Origin: Chlamydiia bacterium
Lineage (GTDB): Bacteria > Chlamydiota > Chlamydiia > Chlamydiales > 2-12-FULL-49-11
NCBI GenBank assembly: GCA_022601595.1
Contig: JAJACI010000008.1
Coordinates: forward strand, 1 to 45,823
DNA: 45,823 bases
Reading direction: 5' to 3'
The notes under the pieces are model-generated. The model did no database searches. It was not told the origin of the DNA and saw only the letters and a list, made by a program, of their open reading frames with translations. Made by a program: the position numbers and the translations under genes. Positions within the stretch are counted from its first letter, which is position 1; the number at the start of each line of letters is the position of its first letter. Positions 1-8,273 of this stretch are shown here, one piece after another.

Positions 1-171
1 TGTAATGAAAATGGAAAAATGAATGATGATGGATCAATATGCAGTGTTGTTGTAGGAAAGGGAAACACCATAGCCTACGGAACCTATACTACTGGAGATC
101 GCGCTATCAAAAATGACATTAAAGAGCCGTTTGAGCAAGCTGCAAAAATAGTGCATGCAAAGAAGAAATAG
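1..171 (+). CDS. 3' end of a tandem copy of the MORN-like secreted protein (partial)
   Basis: This is the last 56 codons of a gene that starts before the window. It is nearly identical to the 3' end of the next gene, shifted by exactly 1125 bases, with only three base differences seen over about 175 bases. The encoded tail ends in a lysine-rich VHAKKK. The stop is followed by the same spacer (GGTTTTT) and ATG that begins the downstream copy, so the two genes are a recent tandem duplication. Function unknown; see the next entry for the full-length copy. Confidence 0.85.
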   Translation, partial: CNENGKMNDDGSICSVVVGKGNTIAYGTYTTGDRAIKNDIKEPFEQAAKIVHAKKK

Positions 172-177
172 GTTTTT

Positions 178-1296
178 ATGAAAATCGTTTTTTATTCTTT
201 TGTTTTTGCAATAAGTTGGATCTTTGGAACTAATATCGTAATAGAAAGTCCAAAAAAAATCACTCGTGAATGGGAATCCAAAGTGCTTGGGATAAAATAT
301 GGAATAACCACACTGGATAATGCGGTGGATGAAATGGTTGCTGGGTTGATCGATGAAATCTTTGATAAAGCATTTATCCAAAGGATCAAGAAAGAAATAG
401 ACAAATACCCAATGGGCGAAGGGGTATATATTGAATACTGGCCAAATGGCACTTTAAAAGCACGACTTCCTTATAAAGATGGGAAAGCACACGGACATGT
501 GCACGGCTGGTATAAAAATGGCAATGATGCATTCAAAGGTTATTTTAAAGAAGGGCTAAAGCAAGGAATTCATATCACTTTCTTTGAAGCTGACTCAAGA
601 GAAAATATGAATAAAGCCCGTTTGCTTGTCTACAATGAAAAAGGTGAGCTAAATAGGGATCAAAATACATATCATATAAATGGTCGTTTATGGATTTGTA
701 TTCCATATAAAAATGGAGTGGCACACGGACCTCTTGAAGGTTGGGATGAAAATAGAGAGCCCTTTCTTGCAGCGCAGTATAAAAATGGGGTGCTTCAAAA
801 GAGGCCTCCTCCTCCAATAAGAAGGCCTAGAGAAAAAAACGTGGAGCATGACTATGTAGATGAAGTGATTGATGAGTTTATCAAAATAGCTCAAAAAGAG
901 TTTGGGGTTATCCCTTATGGCACAGGAGGCGCTATGCCTTTTGATGTTGAGACCATCTCTGTACATTTCAAGTGCCTAAAAAAAGGGACGGTAGAAGAAG
1001 GCAGAAAGTTAATGGTGCTATTAACTGAAAAGCTAACTATGTTAATGAATAAACATGAGAAGCTAAGACCGTATTTAAGGGAGTATCCATGTACTACAAA
1101 AAGAGCTGATGTATATCTTAATTTCTGTAATGAAAATGGAAAAATGAATGATGATGGATCAATATGCAGTGTTGTTGTAGGAAAGGGAAACACCATAGCC
1201 TATGGAACCTATACTGCTGGAGATCGCGCTATCAAAAATGACATTAAAGAGCCGTTTGAGCAAGCTGCAAAAATAGTACATGCAAAGAAGAAATAG
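178..1296 (+). CDS. Secreted MORN-like repeat protein, full tandem copy
   Basis: The product has 372 residues. A short hydrophobic start (residues 3-18) looks like a Sec signal peptide or membrane anchor. Residues about 80-205 hold degenerate MORN-type units of the form G-x-x-x-x-Y-W-x-N-G-x-x-K and Y-K-N/D-G-x-A-H-G, as in the YwqK/MORN-like family of surface or effector-associated proteins. A proline-rich linker (residues about 208-216, PPPPIRRP) leads into a C-terminal domain of about 150 residues that I do not recognise. The ATG lies 7 bases after the stop of the preceding copy, so the copies are probably co-transcribed. MORN-like repeats are common in chlamydial accessory proteins of unknown function; no enzyme motif is visible. 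Confidence 0.75.
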   Translation: MKIVFYSFVFAISWIFGTNIVIESPKKITREWESKVLGIKYGITTLDNAVDEMVAGLIDEIFDKAFIQRIKKEIDKYPMGEGVYIEYWPNGTLKARLPYKDGKAHGHVHGWYKNGNDAFKGYFKEGLKQGIHITFFEADSRENMNKARLLVYNEKGELNRDQNTYHINGRLWICIPYKNGVAHGPLEGWDENREPFLAAQYKNGVLQKRPPPPIRRPREKNVEHDYVDEVIDEFIKIAQKEFGVIPYGTGGAMPFDVETISVHFKCLKKGTVEEGRKLMVLLTEKLTMLMNKHEKLRPYLREYPCTTKRADVYLNFCNENGKMNDDGSICSVVVGKGNTIAYGTYTAGDRAIKNDIKEPFEQAAKIVHAKKK

Positions 1297-1335
1297 GTTT
1301 TTATGAAAGGAACCGTTTTGCAGTGTCTCTATAGA
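1297..1335 (+). other. Remnant of a third tandem copy (start only)
   Basis: Directly after the full copy, the spacer GGTTTTTATGAAA occurs again at the expected 1125-base spacing. The reading frame then diverges and stops after 11 codons. It marks the broken end of the tandem duplication rather than a gene. Confidence 0.6.
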
Positions 1336-1349
1336 TAGCAGACGCTTGA

Positions 1350-2312
1350 TTACCAATAAACGTTTAGGGCAAATATAATGCTTGTAAAGTCTTCGGCATT
1401 GGAGCCGTAAGGAGGGAACCAAACTCCAAATATGGCGCCAACATTCTTATTGAAATTGTATTCAATGGCAGGTGCTAAGGAGAATAGATAGCTGTTATTT
1501 GGATTTCCAACTGGAGTCTCCGTCTGACCTGTAAATGTAGAGCCGGTTGTATATACACTCTCAATGTCTAGCGCCAAAGCCCAATGAAGGGAAAGGGTCA
1601 GCTCAAAAGCGATATCTACAATTACAGACACTCCCCTATTCAAAGAGCCCTTGGTAGTTGCATCGCCACCAAAGACGTTGTGCCCATTTACATCAATGGG
1701 CGAATAAAAAATGGTCGCCACCGATGCTACAGGGACGAAAAAATTCTCCTTTCTCAAATGAAAAATATTAGAGGCTGCTATGTACAGCCTCGTACTCCAC
1801 CCTCCGAGCCCAAAAGAATCGCCACCAAACATTATGGGATCCAAATTTTGAAATTTTCCACACGGAAATACCTGACTCACCCCCACCCGACACGTCATCC
1901 CATGATAGCGCGGATCCTCTTTGATCAATTGATAGCTGGTTCCAATGGCAAGGTCCCCCATCCCAAGAGCGTCCCCCCCTGGCCCATTCTTGTAAGTAAA
2001 AAACGGATACAAAGATAAATCAATATTCTCTGTTAAACCAATAAAGGCCAATATTATTGTATTTATAGAATCAGGAACACTGCTATCTTTTTGCAAATGC
2101 CCGCGCGATCGAAAAGTGCCCAAACTCTGAGTGCACACTACATATGGCTCTATATTATAATGCCCCGGCGGCATCGTATACGCAGACGGCGTTAACAAGG
2201 GCCCTGTCAACCACGGCCCAATAGGCCCTCCCTTTTCCTCCACCAAATCAGAGCTAATACCTGTCTCCGCAAAAAGTAAAAGCGGGAATAAAAAGATCAA
2301 TATAAAGCGCAT
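1350..2312 (-). CDS. Outer-membrane beta-barrel candidate
   Basis: The product has 320 residues. It begins with a clear signal peptide (MRFILIFLFPLLLFAE) and ends in an aromatic residue (FALNVYW), the usual C-terminal signature of Gram-negative outer-membrane barrels. The body shows alternating polar/hydrophobic stretches consistent with beta strands, and many Gly and aromatic residues. The N-terminal part (GPWLTGPLLTPSAYTMPPGHYNIEPY) resembles hypothetical transporter/MetA-like barrels found in Legionella and environmental chlamydiae. Cargo and function are unknown. It converges on the tandem MORN-like genes with a gap of about 50 bases. Confidence 0.65.
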   Translation of the reverse strand: MRFILIFLFPLLLFAETGISSDLVEEKGGPIGPWLTGPLLTPSAYTMPPGHYNIEPYVVCTQSLGTFRSRGHLQKDSSVPDSINTIILAFIGLTENIDLSLYPFFTYKNGPGGDALGMGDLAIGTSYQLIKEDPRYHGMTCRVGVSQVFPCGKFQNLDPIMFGGDSFGLGGWSTRLYIAASNIFHLRKENFFVPVASVATIFYSPIDVNGHNVFGGDATTKGSLNRGVSVIVDIAFELTLSLHWALALDIESVYTTGSTFTGQTETPVGNPNNSYLFSLAPAIEYNFNKNVGAIFGVWFPPYGSNAEDFTSIIFALNVYW

Positions 2313-2340
2313 ACAGGAACATAATCCATTTTTTCAATAT

Positions 2341-2497
2341 ATAGTCATTACCGTTTACAATGACGTATCTTCTGCAAATGTTTGTAGCCTTTTGATAAAT
2401 GAATCTCGCTAATATTAGTAATATTAGCTCGCCTAATTGATCAAAATTCCCTCAAAAATTTATTGAATAATTCGCCATTTTAAACGGTAATGACTAT
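2341..2497. repeat. 157-bp quasi-palindromic element, family B (MITE-like)
   Basis: The left end ATAGTCATTACCGTTT (2341-2356) is repeated in reverse complement at 2482-2497; with a few mismatches the inverted ends extend to about 25 bases (to AATGRCG). The exact centre (2408-2428) is a perfect hairpin, GCTAATATT-AGT-AATATTAGC, and the two halves also match partly in between, so the whole element could fold into one long stem. It has no coding capacity. Single ends of the same family occur at 10611 and 12913. The rest of the gene-free stretch (2498-2681) is AT-rich with nothing else recognisable. Confidence 0.7.
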
Positions 2498-2681
2498 ATT
2501 ATCAATAAATAATTGAACATACTATTTGTTATGCGTTCCGCTTTTTTAAACTAATCATAAAGCCATGATTTTTGATATAAACTCATCTTTTACCCTCTGT
2601 ATGATCAAAATAGTAATGCATCTTTATAGCAACTACTTTTCGTATACATCAGACAAATAAAGATATACTAAAAACAACTAG

Positions 2682-4286
2682 TTAAAAAGAAATATCATCT
2701 ATAACAGATTTAACTTGCTTAACAAATTCCCCTGTCTTGAGACTATTACTTATTACCTCTAAATGATCTGTAAGAGGTTGGTCAATTGAAAGGTATGGAA
2801 CAAGTGACCTAACATAATCATAAATACATTTTGTTGCTGTAGATAACGATTCTATATCGCCTCTTATCTCAGCAGCCTGACAAGCGCACATTAATTCAAA
2901 TGCTACTATGTATGTGGTGTTGTTGTATATTTCTTGTGCACGTCTTGCTGCAATCAAACCCATGGACACTACATCCTGAAAATCTCCCGTAGAAGTTAAA
3001 GTTTGTATAGATAAAGGGGTGCATAAAGATCTATTTTCAGCTGTAAGAGATGTCGCCATAAACTGCCCTCCCATAAGCCCTAGTCTTAATCCAGGATTTT
3101 CTTTACAGAGGAAACCTGGTAGATTATTACTATGATTTTTATCCATAAATCTATCTATTCTTCTATCAGATAGATTAGACAAAGTTGTTAATGAAATTGA
3201 TAGCTGATCCATAGCCATTGCTATGTATTGACCATGGAAATGACCATTATGAAATACATCATTTTCCTCGACTAAAATAAGGGGGTTATCACTACTTGAG
3301 TTAATCTCATTAGTTATAGTGGATCGGATTGTTTTTAAATTATCTATTATTGGCCCTAGAATGTGAGGCGTACAACGAATTGAATAGGCATCCTCAATAG
3401 ATGCTTTTGCCTCTATTGGGACTAACTGTTTTTTTTGCTGCAACTCCCTTTCTACACTCTCTTCTCCTACAATCATATTGCTATCTTCAAGTAGTTTCCA
3501 TATATTCTCAGCAACTATTCGTTGACCTAAGTGCTGCTTTTGATAATGAACTACCGGAGCAAAAGGCTTCTTTTTAACTTTTAAAGCTTCAAATGTTAGA
3601 CAGGAAATACCCTGATAAATTTTTAGAAGATCAATACTCTTTTCTACCACTAATGCAGCAACCCCTGCCATCACAGAAGTTCCATTTATTAAACTCAGTC
3701 CTTCCTTATAGCCAAGCTTCATTGGCGTTATTCCAGCAAGCTTAAGCGCCTCACCTCCTGAAACAATCTTACCATTATATTTCGCCTTCCATTTACCAGT
3801 TGCTACTAAAGCAATACATGCTAAAGGTCCTAAATCCCCACTTGCTCCAAGAGATCCTTTTGCAGGTATACAGGGAATAATCCCCGCATTATATATTTCA
3901 AGTAATTTATTGAAATTCTCAAGAGAAATGGCAGATGCCCCCTTTGCTAGAGAATTTAATCGTATGAGAATACTTGCTCTTACATCATCATCTCCTAAGT
4001 ATGACCCTACATTAGTTGCTACTGCTGCTATTAGATTTTCTTGGAATTCCTGAGCGTAATCGTCTGGTATTAACCAGTTTACAAACCCACCGCAACTTGT
4101 ATTCACTCCATAAATAACTCTATTATTTTCAATAAATTTATTTAATAACTCTCGAGATTCATTTATACGATTTACAGCATCTTCAGATACCTCAACTATT
4201 AAATTATTTTCTATTACTTTTTTTATAACACATGTACTTAATTTAGAACCGATTATGGTTAAAACCTTCTTAATACCGTCTTGCAT
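2682..4286 (-). CDS. MIO-dependent aromatic amino acid aminomutase / ammonia-lyase
   Basis: This is a member of the histidine/phenylalanine ammonia-lyase family, whose enzymes use a self-formed MIO cofactor to remove or shift the alpha-amino group of His, Phe or Tyr. The MIO triad Ala-Ser-Gly is at about residues 148-150 in GSLGASGDLGPLA; the catalytic Tyr is in VIYGVNTSCGGF (about 59), and the NGHFHGQ and SSSDNPL motifs are intact. From memory it reads closest to bacterial phenylalanine aminomutases such as AdmH of the andrimid pathway (shared AVATNVG, RRIDRFMDK and LRLGLMGGQFM), more than to catabolic HutH, and no other hut gene is present. I therefore infer an aromatic beta-amino acid or a cinnamate product. 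The start is the ATG two codons inside a TTG-initiated frame; its ribosome site is weak. Divergent from the exporter gene. Confidence 0.88.
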   Translation of the reverse strand: MQDGIKKVLTIIGSKLSTCVIKKVIENNLIVEVSEDAVNRINESRELLNKFIENNRVIYGVNTSCGGFVNWLIPDDYAQEFQENLIAAVATNVGSYLGDDDVRASILIRLNSLAKGASAISLENFNKLLEIYNAGIIPCIPAKGSLGASGDLGPLACIALVATGKWKAKYNGKIVSGGEALKLAGITPMKLGYKEGLSLINGTSVMAGVAALVVEKSIDLLKIYQGISCLTFEALKVKKKPFAPVVHYQKQHLGQRIVAENIWKLLEDSNMIVGEESVERELQQKKQLVPIEAKASIEDAYSIRCTPHILGPIIDNLKTIRSTITNEINSSSDNPLILVEENDVFHNGHFHGQYIAMAMDQLSISLTTLSNLSDRRIDRFMDKNHSNNLPGFLCKENPGLRLGLMGGQFMATSLTAENRSLCTPLSIQTLTSTGDFQDVVSMGLIAARRAQEIYNNTTYIVAFELMCACQAAEIRGDIESLSTATKCIYDYVRSLVPYLSIDQPLTDHLEVISNSLKTGEFVKQVKSVIDDISF

Positions 4287-4470
4287 AAACAACTCATACC
4301 CCTATTTAATATCCATATAATTATATATTTTTAGTTAAAAAAAAGCAAATATAACAATAAAACTCGAGTTTAAATCAGTAATTATAAACCTAATAAATTT
4401 TGCGAGGTCTATATAAAAATTAGTGACACTAAATATTTTATTCTATAGAATTTAGATTTGAAGGTAGTAG

Positions 4471-5712
4471 ATGTCCTCTAAGGTAACTAAAAGAAGCTCG
4501 TTAAAAACGCTGCTCATTATTTCTGCATTTATATTTGCAGATATTGTTTGTGAAAACTTTATCGTTATAGTTAATGATCAGCAAAGTCATACTATTTCAA
4601 CAATGTTTTTATTTGGGTTTCTACTAATACAAATTCTGTTTTCACCCATTCAAGCTGGATTTTCAGATTTTGGTAGAAAAAAAGCTCTTATCATATCTAA
4701 TACAATTTCTCTTCTAAGCTTGATATTTATTTATCTATTCTTAGAAAGCAATCTTATTTTTTTAAGCCTATTGCTTATCGCTATCAGTCTTAAGGGTTTT
4801 TGGGGGAATACGCTAGCCATAGCCTGGGGTGCTATTGGTGATACACAAGATAAAAACTATAGATCATCCTTTGCGTTGGGAACTGGGGTATACGCCACTG
4901 CATACTTAATTTTGATTGGCTTAAGGCAGTTTACAATTAGTAACTCACTTCTATTTATTGCTACCTCTTCTATTATAATTATATCGCTTTTACTTTCTAT
5001 CTTTATTTTTAAAGATCCAGAAGATAAAACAGTAGCAAAAGAACCTGAAATAGAAGATACTAAAAAATCAGTGACAGGAATACGAAAACACTTGAAAGTT
5101 TTTTCAATAATTTTGAAAGAAGAAAAAGACAAAATTTTCTTAGAAATAAAAGATAAAAGGGCTCGGCAAGCTCTTATAGCATACCTATTATGGGAAATTT
5201 CCATGTACAGCATCCTAATCTCCCAAATCGATCTAAATAAAGGAGATACCTCGAACAATCTTATGCCAACACTAATGATGTTTGGTTATCTTATTGGAGT
5301 ATTTATACTCAGAAGAAAGTGGTTCTTTCGATTCCATGATAGTAGAGTTATAAAATGGGGTTATTATGTATCATTTTTTTCATTAATTCCATACTTTATC
5401 CTATTCCCATTTATCAAGAATTTAAACATTATTCTAGGCATCTGCTATTGTCTACATGCTTTAGGAAATGCACTCCTATCACCAACACTTTTAACAATTG
5501 TTTCTAAGGAAAGAGAACATCACGAACAAGGAAAAATGCTCGGGCTAGTAGAATCCGCTGACACCATGGCATTTATGATTGCATATGCATTTGATAATCT
5601 CTTTATGGCATTCAACTTACCTTTGATCTATTTGATAGGATTTTCTTTTTTATCTTTTACGCTTTCTCTACCATATTACAAACGATTTAAAGAAACAGCT
5701 CCACAATCCTAA
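4471..5712 (+). CDS. MFS transporter, probable exporter of the island
   Basis: The product has 413 residues with about 12 hydrophobic segments. The MFS motif A between the second and third segments is readable as AGFSDFGRKKA (about residues 62-72). A charged, lysine/glutamate-rich loop at about residues 180-230 separates the two six-helix halves. The ATG is preceded by GAAGG at 6-7 bases. Substrate cannot be read from the sequence. It lies back to back with the MIO enzyme and upstream of the adenylation enzyme on the same strand, so export of the island's product or import of its precursor is the simplest inference. Its AT-rich codon use matches its island neighbours. Confidence 0.82.
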   Translation: MSSKVTKRSSLKTLLIISAFIFADIVCENFIVIVNDQQSHTISTMFLFGFLLIQILFSPIQAGFSDFGRKKALIISNTISLLSLIFIYLFLESNLIFLSLLLIAISLKGFWGNTLAIAWGAIGDTQDKNYRSSFALGTGVYATAYLILIGLRQFTISNSLLFIATSSIIIISLLLSIFIFKDPEDKTVAKEPEIEDTKKSVTGIRKHLKVFSIILKEEKDKIFLEIKDKRARQALIAYLLWEISMYSILISQIDLNKGDTSNNLMPTLMMFGYLIGVFILRRKWFFRFHDSRVIKWGYYVSFFSLIPYFILFPFIKNLNIILGICYCLHALGNALLSPTLLTIVSKEREHHEQGKMLGLVESADTMAFMIAYAFDNLFMAFNLPLIYLIGFSFLSFTLSLPYYKRFKETAPQS

Positions 5713-5814
5713 TACACAAAATAATTATACACAAAAAAAAACTTTCAATAGGGTTAATTTACTTAGTATGTTATGTTACTTTAACCACAGAAACTTAATG
5801 TAAAAATATTTATA

Positions 5815-7299
5815 ATGACAATAAATTTTTGCCATCTTGTTAGTAGGAATGCAAAAAAAATTCCAACAAAGGTTGCAGTAAGATACTCTGACAAAGCCTT
5901 ATCGTATTTAGAGCTTGATAATCTTTCCACTCTACTTGCTTCCCAACTAATTCAAAAGGGTGTGCAACCTGGTGATGTTATTGGCATTGGCCTTTTTAAT
6001 AGTATATCTTTATTAGTTGGAATTCTTGGAGTACTTAAGTCTGGCGGAGTTTACCTTCCTTTGGACCCTAACTATCCAGACACTCGCATTAGTAATATGA
6101 CTAAGGATTCTAACACAAAATTAATTATCATAGATAATGATTCAAGAACTTTTTTTGAATCGATCCAAATTGATAAATATAACTTTGATATACTTAGCCC
6201 CAATCATACAGTAGTAGAATTGCCAATTTTATCTCCAAAACAACCCGCATATGTCGTATACACTTCAGGCTCAACAGGAATACCTAAAGGTATACTGGTA
6301 TCACACTCCTCGCTTTCGTATGCAATTTCATCCTTTGTAAGGATGTTTTCTTCTCCGCCATGTTCACTTATTACTGGTAGTATTAGCTTTGATCCAAGCA
6401 TTCTGATTATTACACACGCTTTAACAACAGGAGGAACAGTCTGTTTGTATGACAATAAAGGGTTTATAGATTTAAAGGACTTTACACAAATCACCAAAAC
6501 TATAAATAATTGTAGAGTTGACTTTATACTCTCAACTCCATCCTTTTATAGTAAAATTCTAAAAGAGCAAAATAAACTCTACTCGTTAAAACACGTTCTT
6601 CTTTGTGGAGAAAAGATCCACGATCAGCTTATTCATGAGCATATTCTTCTTGCTTCCAAAGCAAATCTATATAATAGTTATGGGCCATCTGAATATGCTA
6701 TCGGGACAACGATAGCTTTGATCTATAATTCCTTACAAAAGAAGCAATTTCCCATAACAATTGGAAAGCCTTTTGGAGAAAATAAATTATATATTTTAGA
6801 TAATGATCTTAATTATGTTCCTGTAGGTCAGGAGGGTGAATTTTTTATAGGAGGCCCAGGGTTAGCTTTAGGATATTTAAACCAAAAACAACTTACTGAA
6901 AAAAATTTTATCCAATGTACTCATCTTGAGAATGGAAAAATAGAACTATACCGAACTGGTGATATGGGTTATCAAAAAAAAGATGGTAATTTTGTTTTTA
7001 TAAATAGAAAAGATTCCCAAGTAAAAGTCAATGGACATAGAGTAGAACTAGAAGAAATAGAGTCAACAGTGATGGAAAATGGTGAAATTGAGAAAGCTGT
7101 TGTTATTCTCCATAACCAAAATCTCATTCTTTTTTACTCTAATCACTCAGAATTTTTAAATATAAACACCTTAAAAAGGAACTTAGAAATGACCTTGCCC
7201 TCCTATATGATACCAAAAACTTTTATTAACATTAAAAAGTGGCCTATTAATTGTAATGGTAAAATAAATAGAGAGGCATTAATAGAAAAATTGTTTTAA
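5815..7299 (+). CDS. Free-standing NRPS-type adenylation enzyme
   Basis: The product (494 residues) is a complete adenylation domain that would activate an amino acid as its AMP ester. Core motifs in order: A3 YTSGSTGIPKG (149-159), A4 SFDPS with the carboxylate/amine-contacting Asp193, A5 SYGPSE (288-293), A7 YRTGD (379-383), A8 RKDSQVKVNGHRVELEEIE (398-416), and A10 NCNGKINR with the catalytic Lys483. It ends right after A10, so there is no carrier or condensation domain. Reading the ten pocket positions by eye against GrsA gives D-P-L-L-L-C-S-I-G-K, which I cannot match to a known substrate; Asp at the first position argues for an amino acid. Likely partner of the neighbouring MIO enzyme, with a carrier protein elsewhere or transfer by another route. 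DltA-like or acyl-adenylate roles are less likely alternatives. Confidence 0.88.
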   Translation: MTINFCHLVSRNAKKIPTKVAVRYSDKALSYLELDNLSTLLASQLIQKGVQPGDVIGIGLFNSISLLVGILGVLKSGGVYLPLDPNYPDTRISNMTKDSNTKLIIIDNDSRTFFESIQIDKYNFDILSPNHTVVELPILSPKQPAYVVYTSGSTGIPKGILVSHSSLSYAISSFVRMFSSPPCSLITGSISFDPSILIITHALTTGGTVCLYDNKGFIDLKDFTQITKTINNCRVDFILSTPSFYSKILKEQNKLYSLKHVLLCGEKIHDQLIHEHILLASKANLYNSYGPSEYAIGTTIALIYNSLQKKQFPITIGKPFGENKLYILDNDLNYVPVGQEGEFFIGGPGLALGYLNQKQLTEKNFIQCTHLENGKIELYRTGDMGYQKKDGNFVFINRKDSQVKVNGHRVELEEIESTVMENGEIEKAVVILHNQNLILFYSNHSEFLNINTLKRNLEMTLPSYMIPKTFINIKKWPINCNGKINREALIEKLF

Positions 7300-7306
7300 A
7301 AAAGAT

Positions 7307-8092
7307 TCAAGGCTTCTTTGCAATAATTTTTAGCGTCTGGTGCGGTATGGTAATTTTTTGATTAGCAGGATTATAACCTTTTTGAGATATTTTTTTACAA
7401 AGCTCATATAGAAAACACTCTTGTTGAATTTCACTTAAAGGGGCATAACAAACTAACCAGCCCTTTACATAATTCTTAAATTCATCCATATCTTTATAAG
7501 AAAAAATAACATCCTCAATTTCAAATAGCTTGATGTTTAAACCATTATTTTCCAAAATTTCCTTATATTTTGCTGGAGATAACATTGTCTTAAGCGCTGA
7601 TTTATGTCTTAACTCAGGAAATAATTCTTCTAAAACTTCTTCAAATAATAGTGCATATGGTGTTGTCGTCGGATAGGTAAAGATAACTATACTTCCACGA
7701 GATTTCAAAAAATCAGCCATAGAATCCAAAACCTTTTTTTGCTCCCTCACCCACATCATCGCATTAGTACAGATAATCAAATCCAAAGACTCCCTAGGAA
7801 AAATCATATCCTCTGCTTTGACATGTAGATAATTTAGATTCTCATACATAATACCATCAAATTTTTCTTTAGCCAACTTAATCATTTCCTTTGAAGCATC
7901 AATCCCAATGGCATTTCCCTTTGGTACCAATAGAGCCATCTCAGCTGTAATATGCCCATGCCCACACCCAACATCTAAAATTGAATCTGTATTTTGTACA
8001 TCTACTAATTGTAATAATTTTTTAGCTTGTGAATACTGAGTATTCGAATATTTTTTATAGTGCTCTGCATCAAGCTCTAGTAGATCTTCCAT
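7307..8092 (-). CDS. Class I SAM-dependent methyltransferase
   Basis: The product has 261 residues. Motif I (ILDVGCGHGHITAEM, about residues 38-52) and the acidic ribose-binding residue (AIGIDASKEM) define a Rossmann-fold methyltransferase of the Methyltransf_11/BioC-like type. The remainder carries an aromatic-rich C-terminal cap that would determine the substrate, which cannot be read. The gene converges on the adenylation gene with only 7 bases between stops and has AGGGGA just before the ATG. Its place inside the island suggests it decorates the island's product by O- or N-methylation. Confidence 0.85.
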   Translation of the reverse strand: MEDLLELDAEHYKKYSNTQYSQAKKLLQLVDVQNTDSILDVGCGHGHITAEMALLVPKGNAIGIDASKEMIKLAKEKFDGIMYENLNYLHVKAEDMIFPRESLDLIICTNAMMWVREQKKVLDSMADFLKSRGSIVIFTYPTTTPYALLFEEVLEELFPELRHKSALKTMLSPAKYKEILENNGLNIKLFEIEDVIFSYKDMDEFKNYVKGWLVCYAPLSEIQQECFLYELCKKISQKGYNPANQKITIPHQTLKIIAKKP

Positions 8093-8273
8093 ATTCCCCT
8101 GTGATTTAGTTATATTAATATATTATAAAGGTGAACATCTTTTTAACCAAGAATAATAAACAAGACTGTAAAAACATACTTATATAATACAATATTATAA
8201 CTCCCATTCAGCATCCAGTAACAAAACCTATGATTATAAATGAGTTACATCTTGATGTTGTATGCCTATTAAG

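Noticed and set aside
1584-2018. Long open frame on the plus strand inside the barrel gene
   Set aside because: It lies wholly antisense to a gene with a signal peptide and barrel ending, has no ribosome site and a composition unlike a protein (shadow frame).
2341-2497. Rho-independent terminator
   Set aside because: No T run follows the central hairpin and the arms are far longer than a terminator; its ends recur elsewhere as repeat units.
2682-4286. Histidine utilisation gene hutH
   Set aside because: No hutU, hutI or hutG nearby, and the motifs read closer to phenylalanine aminomutases; a HAL activity cannot be fully excluded.
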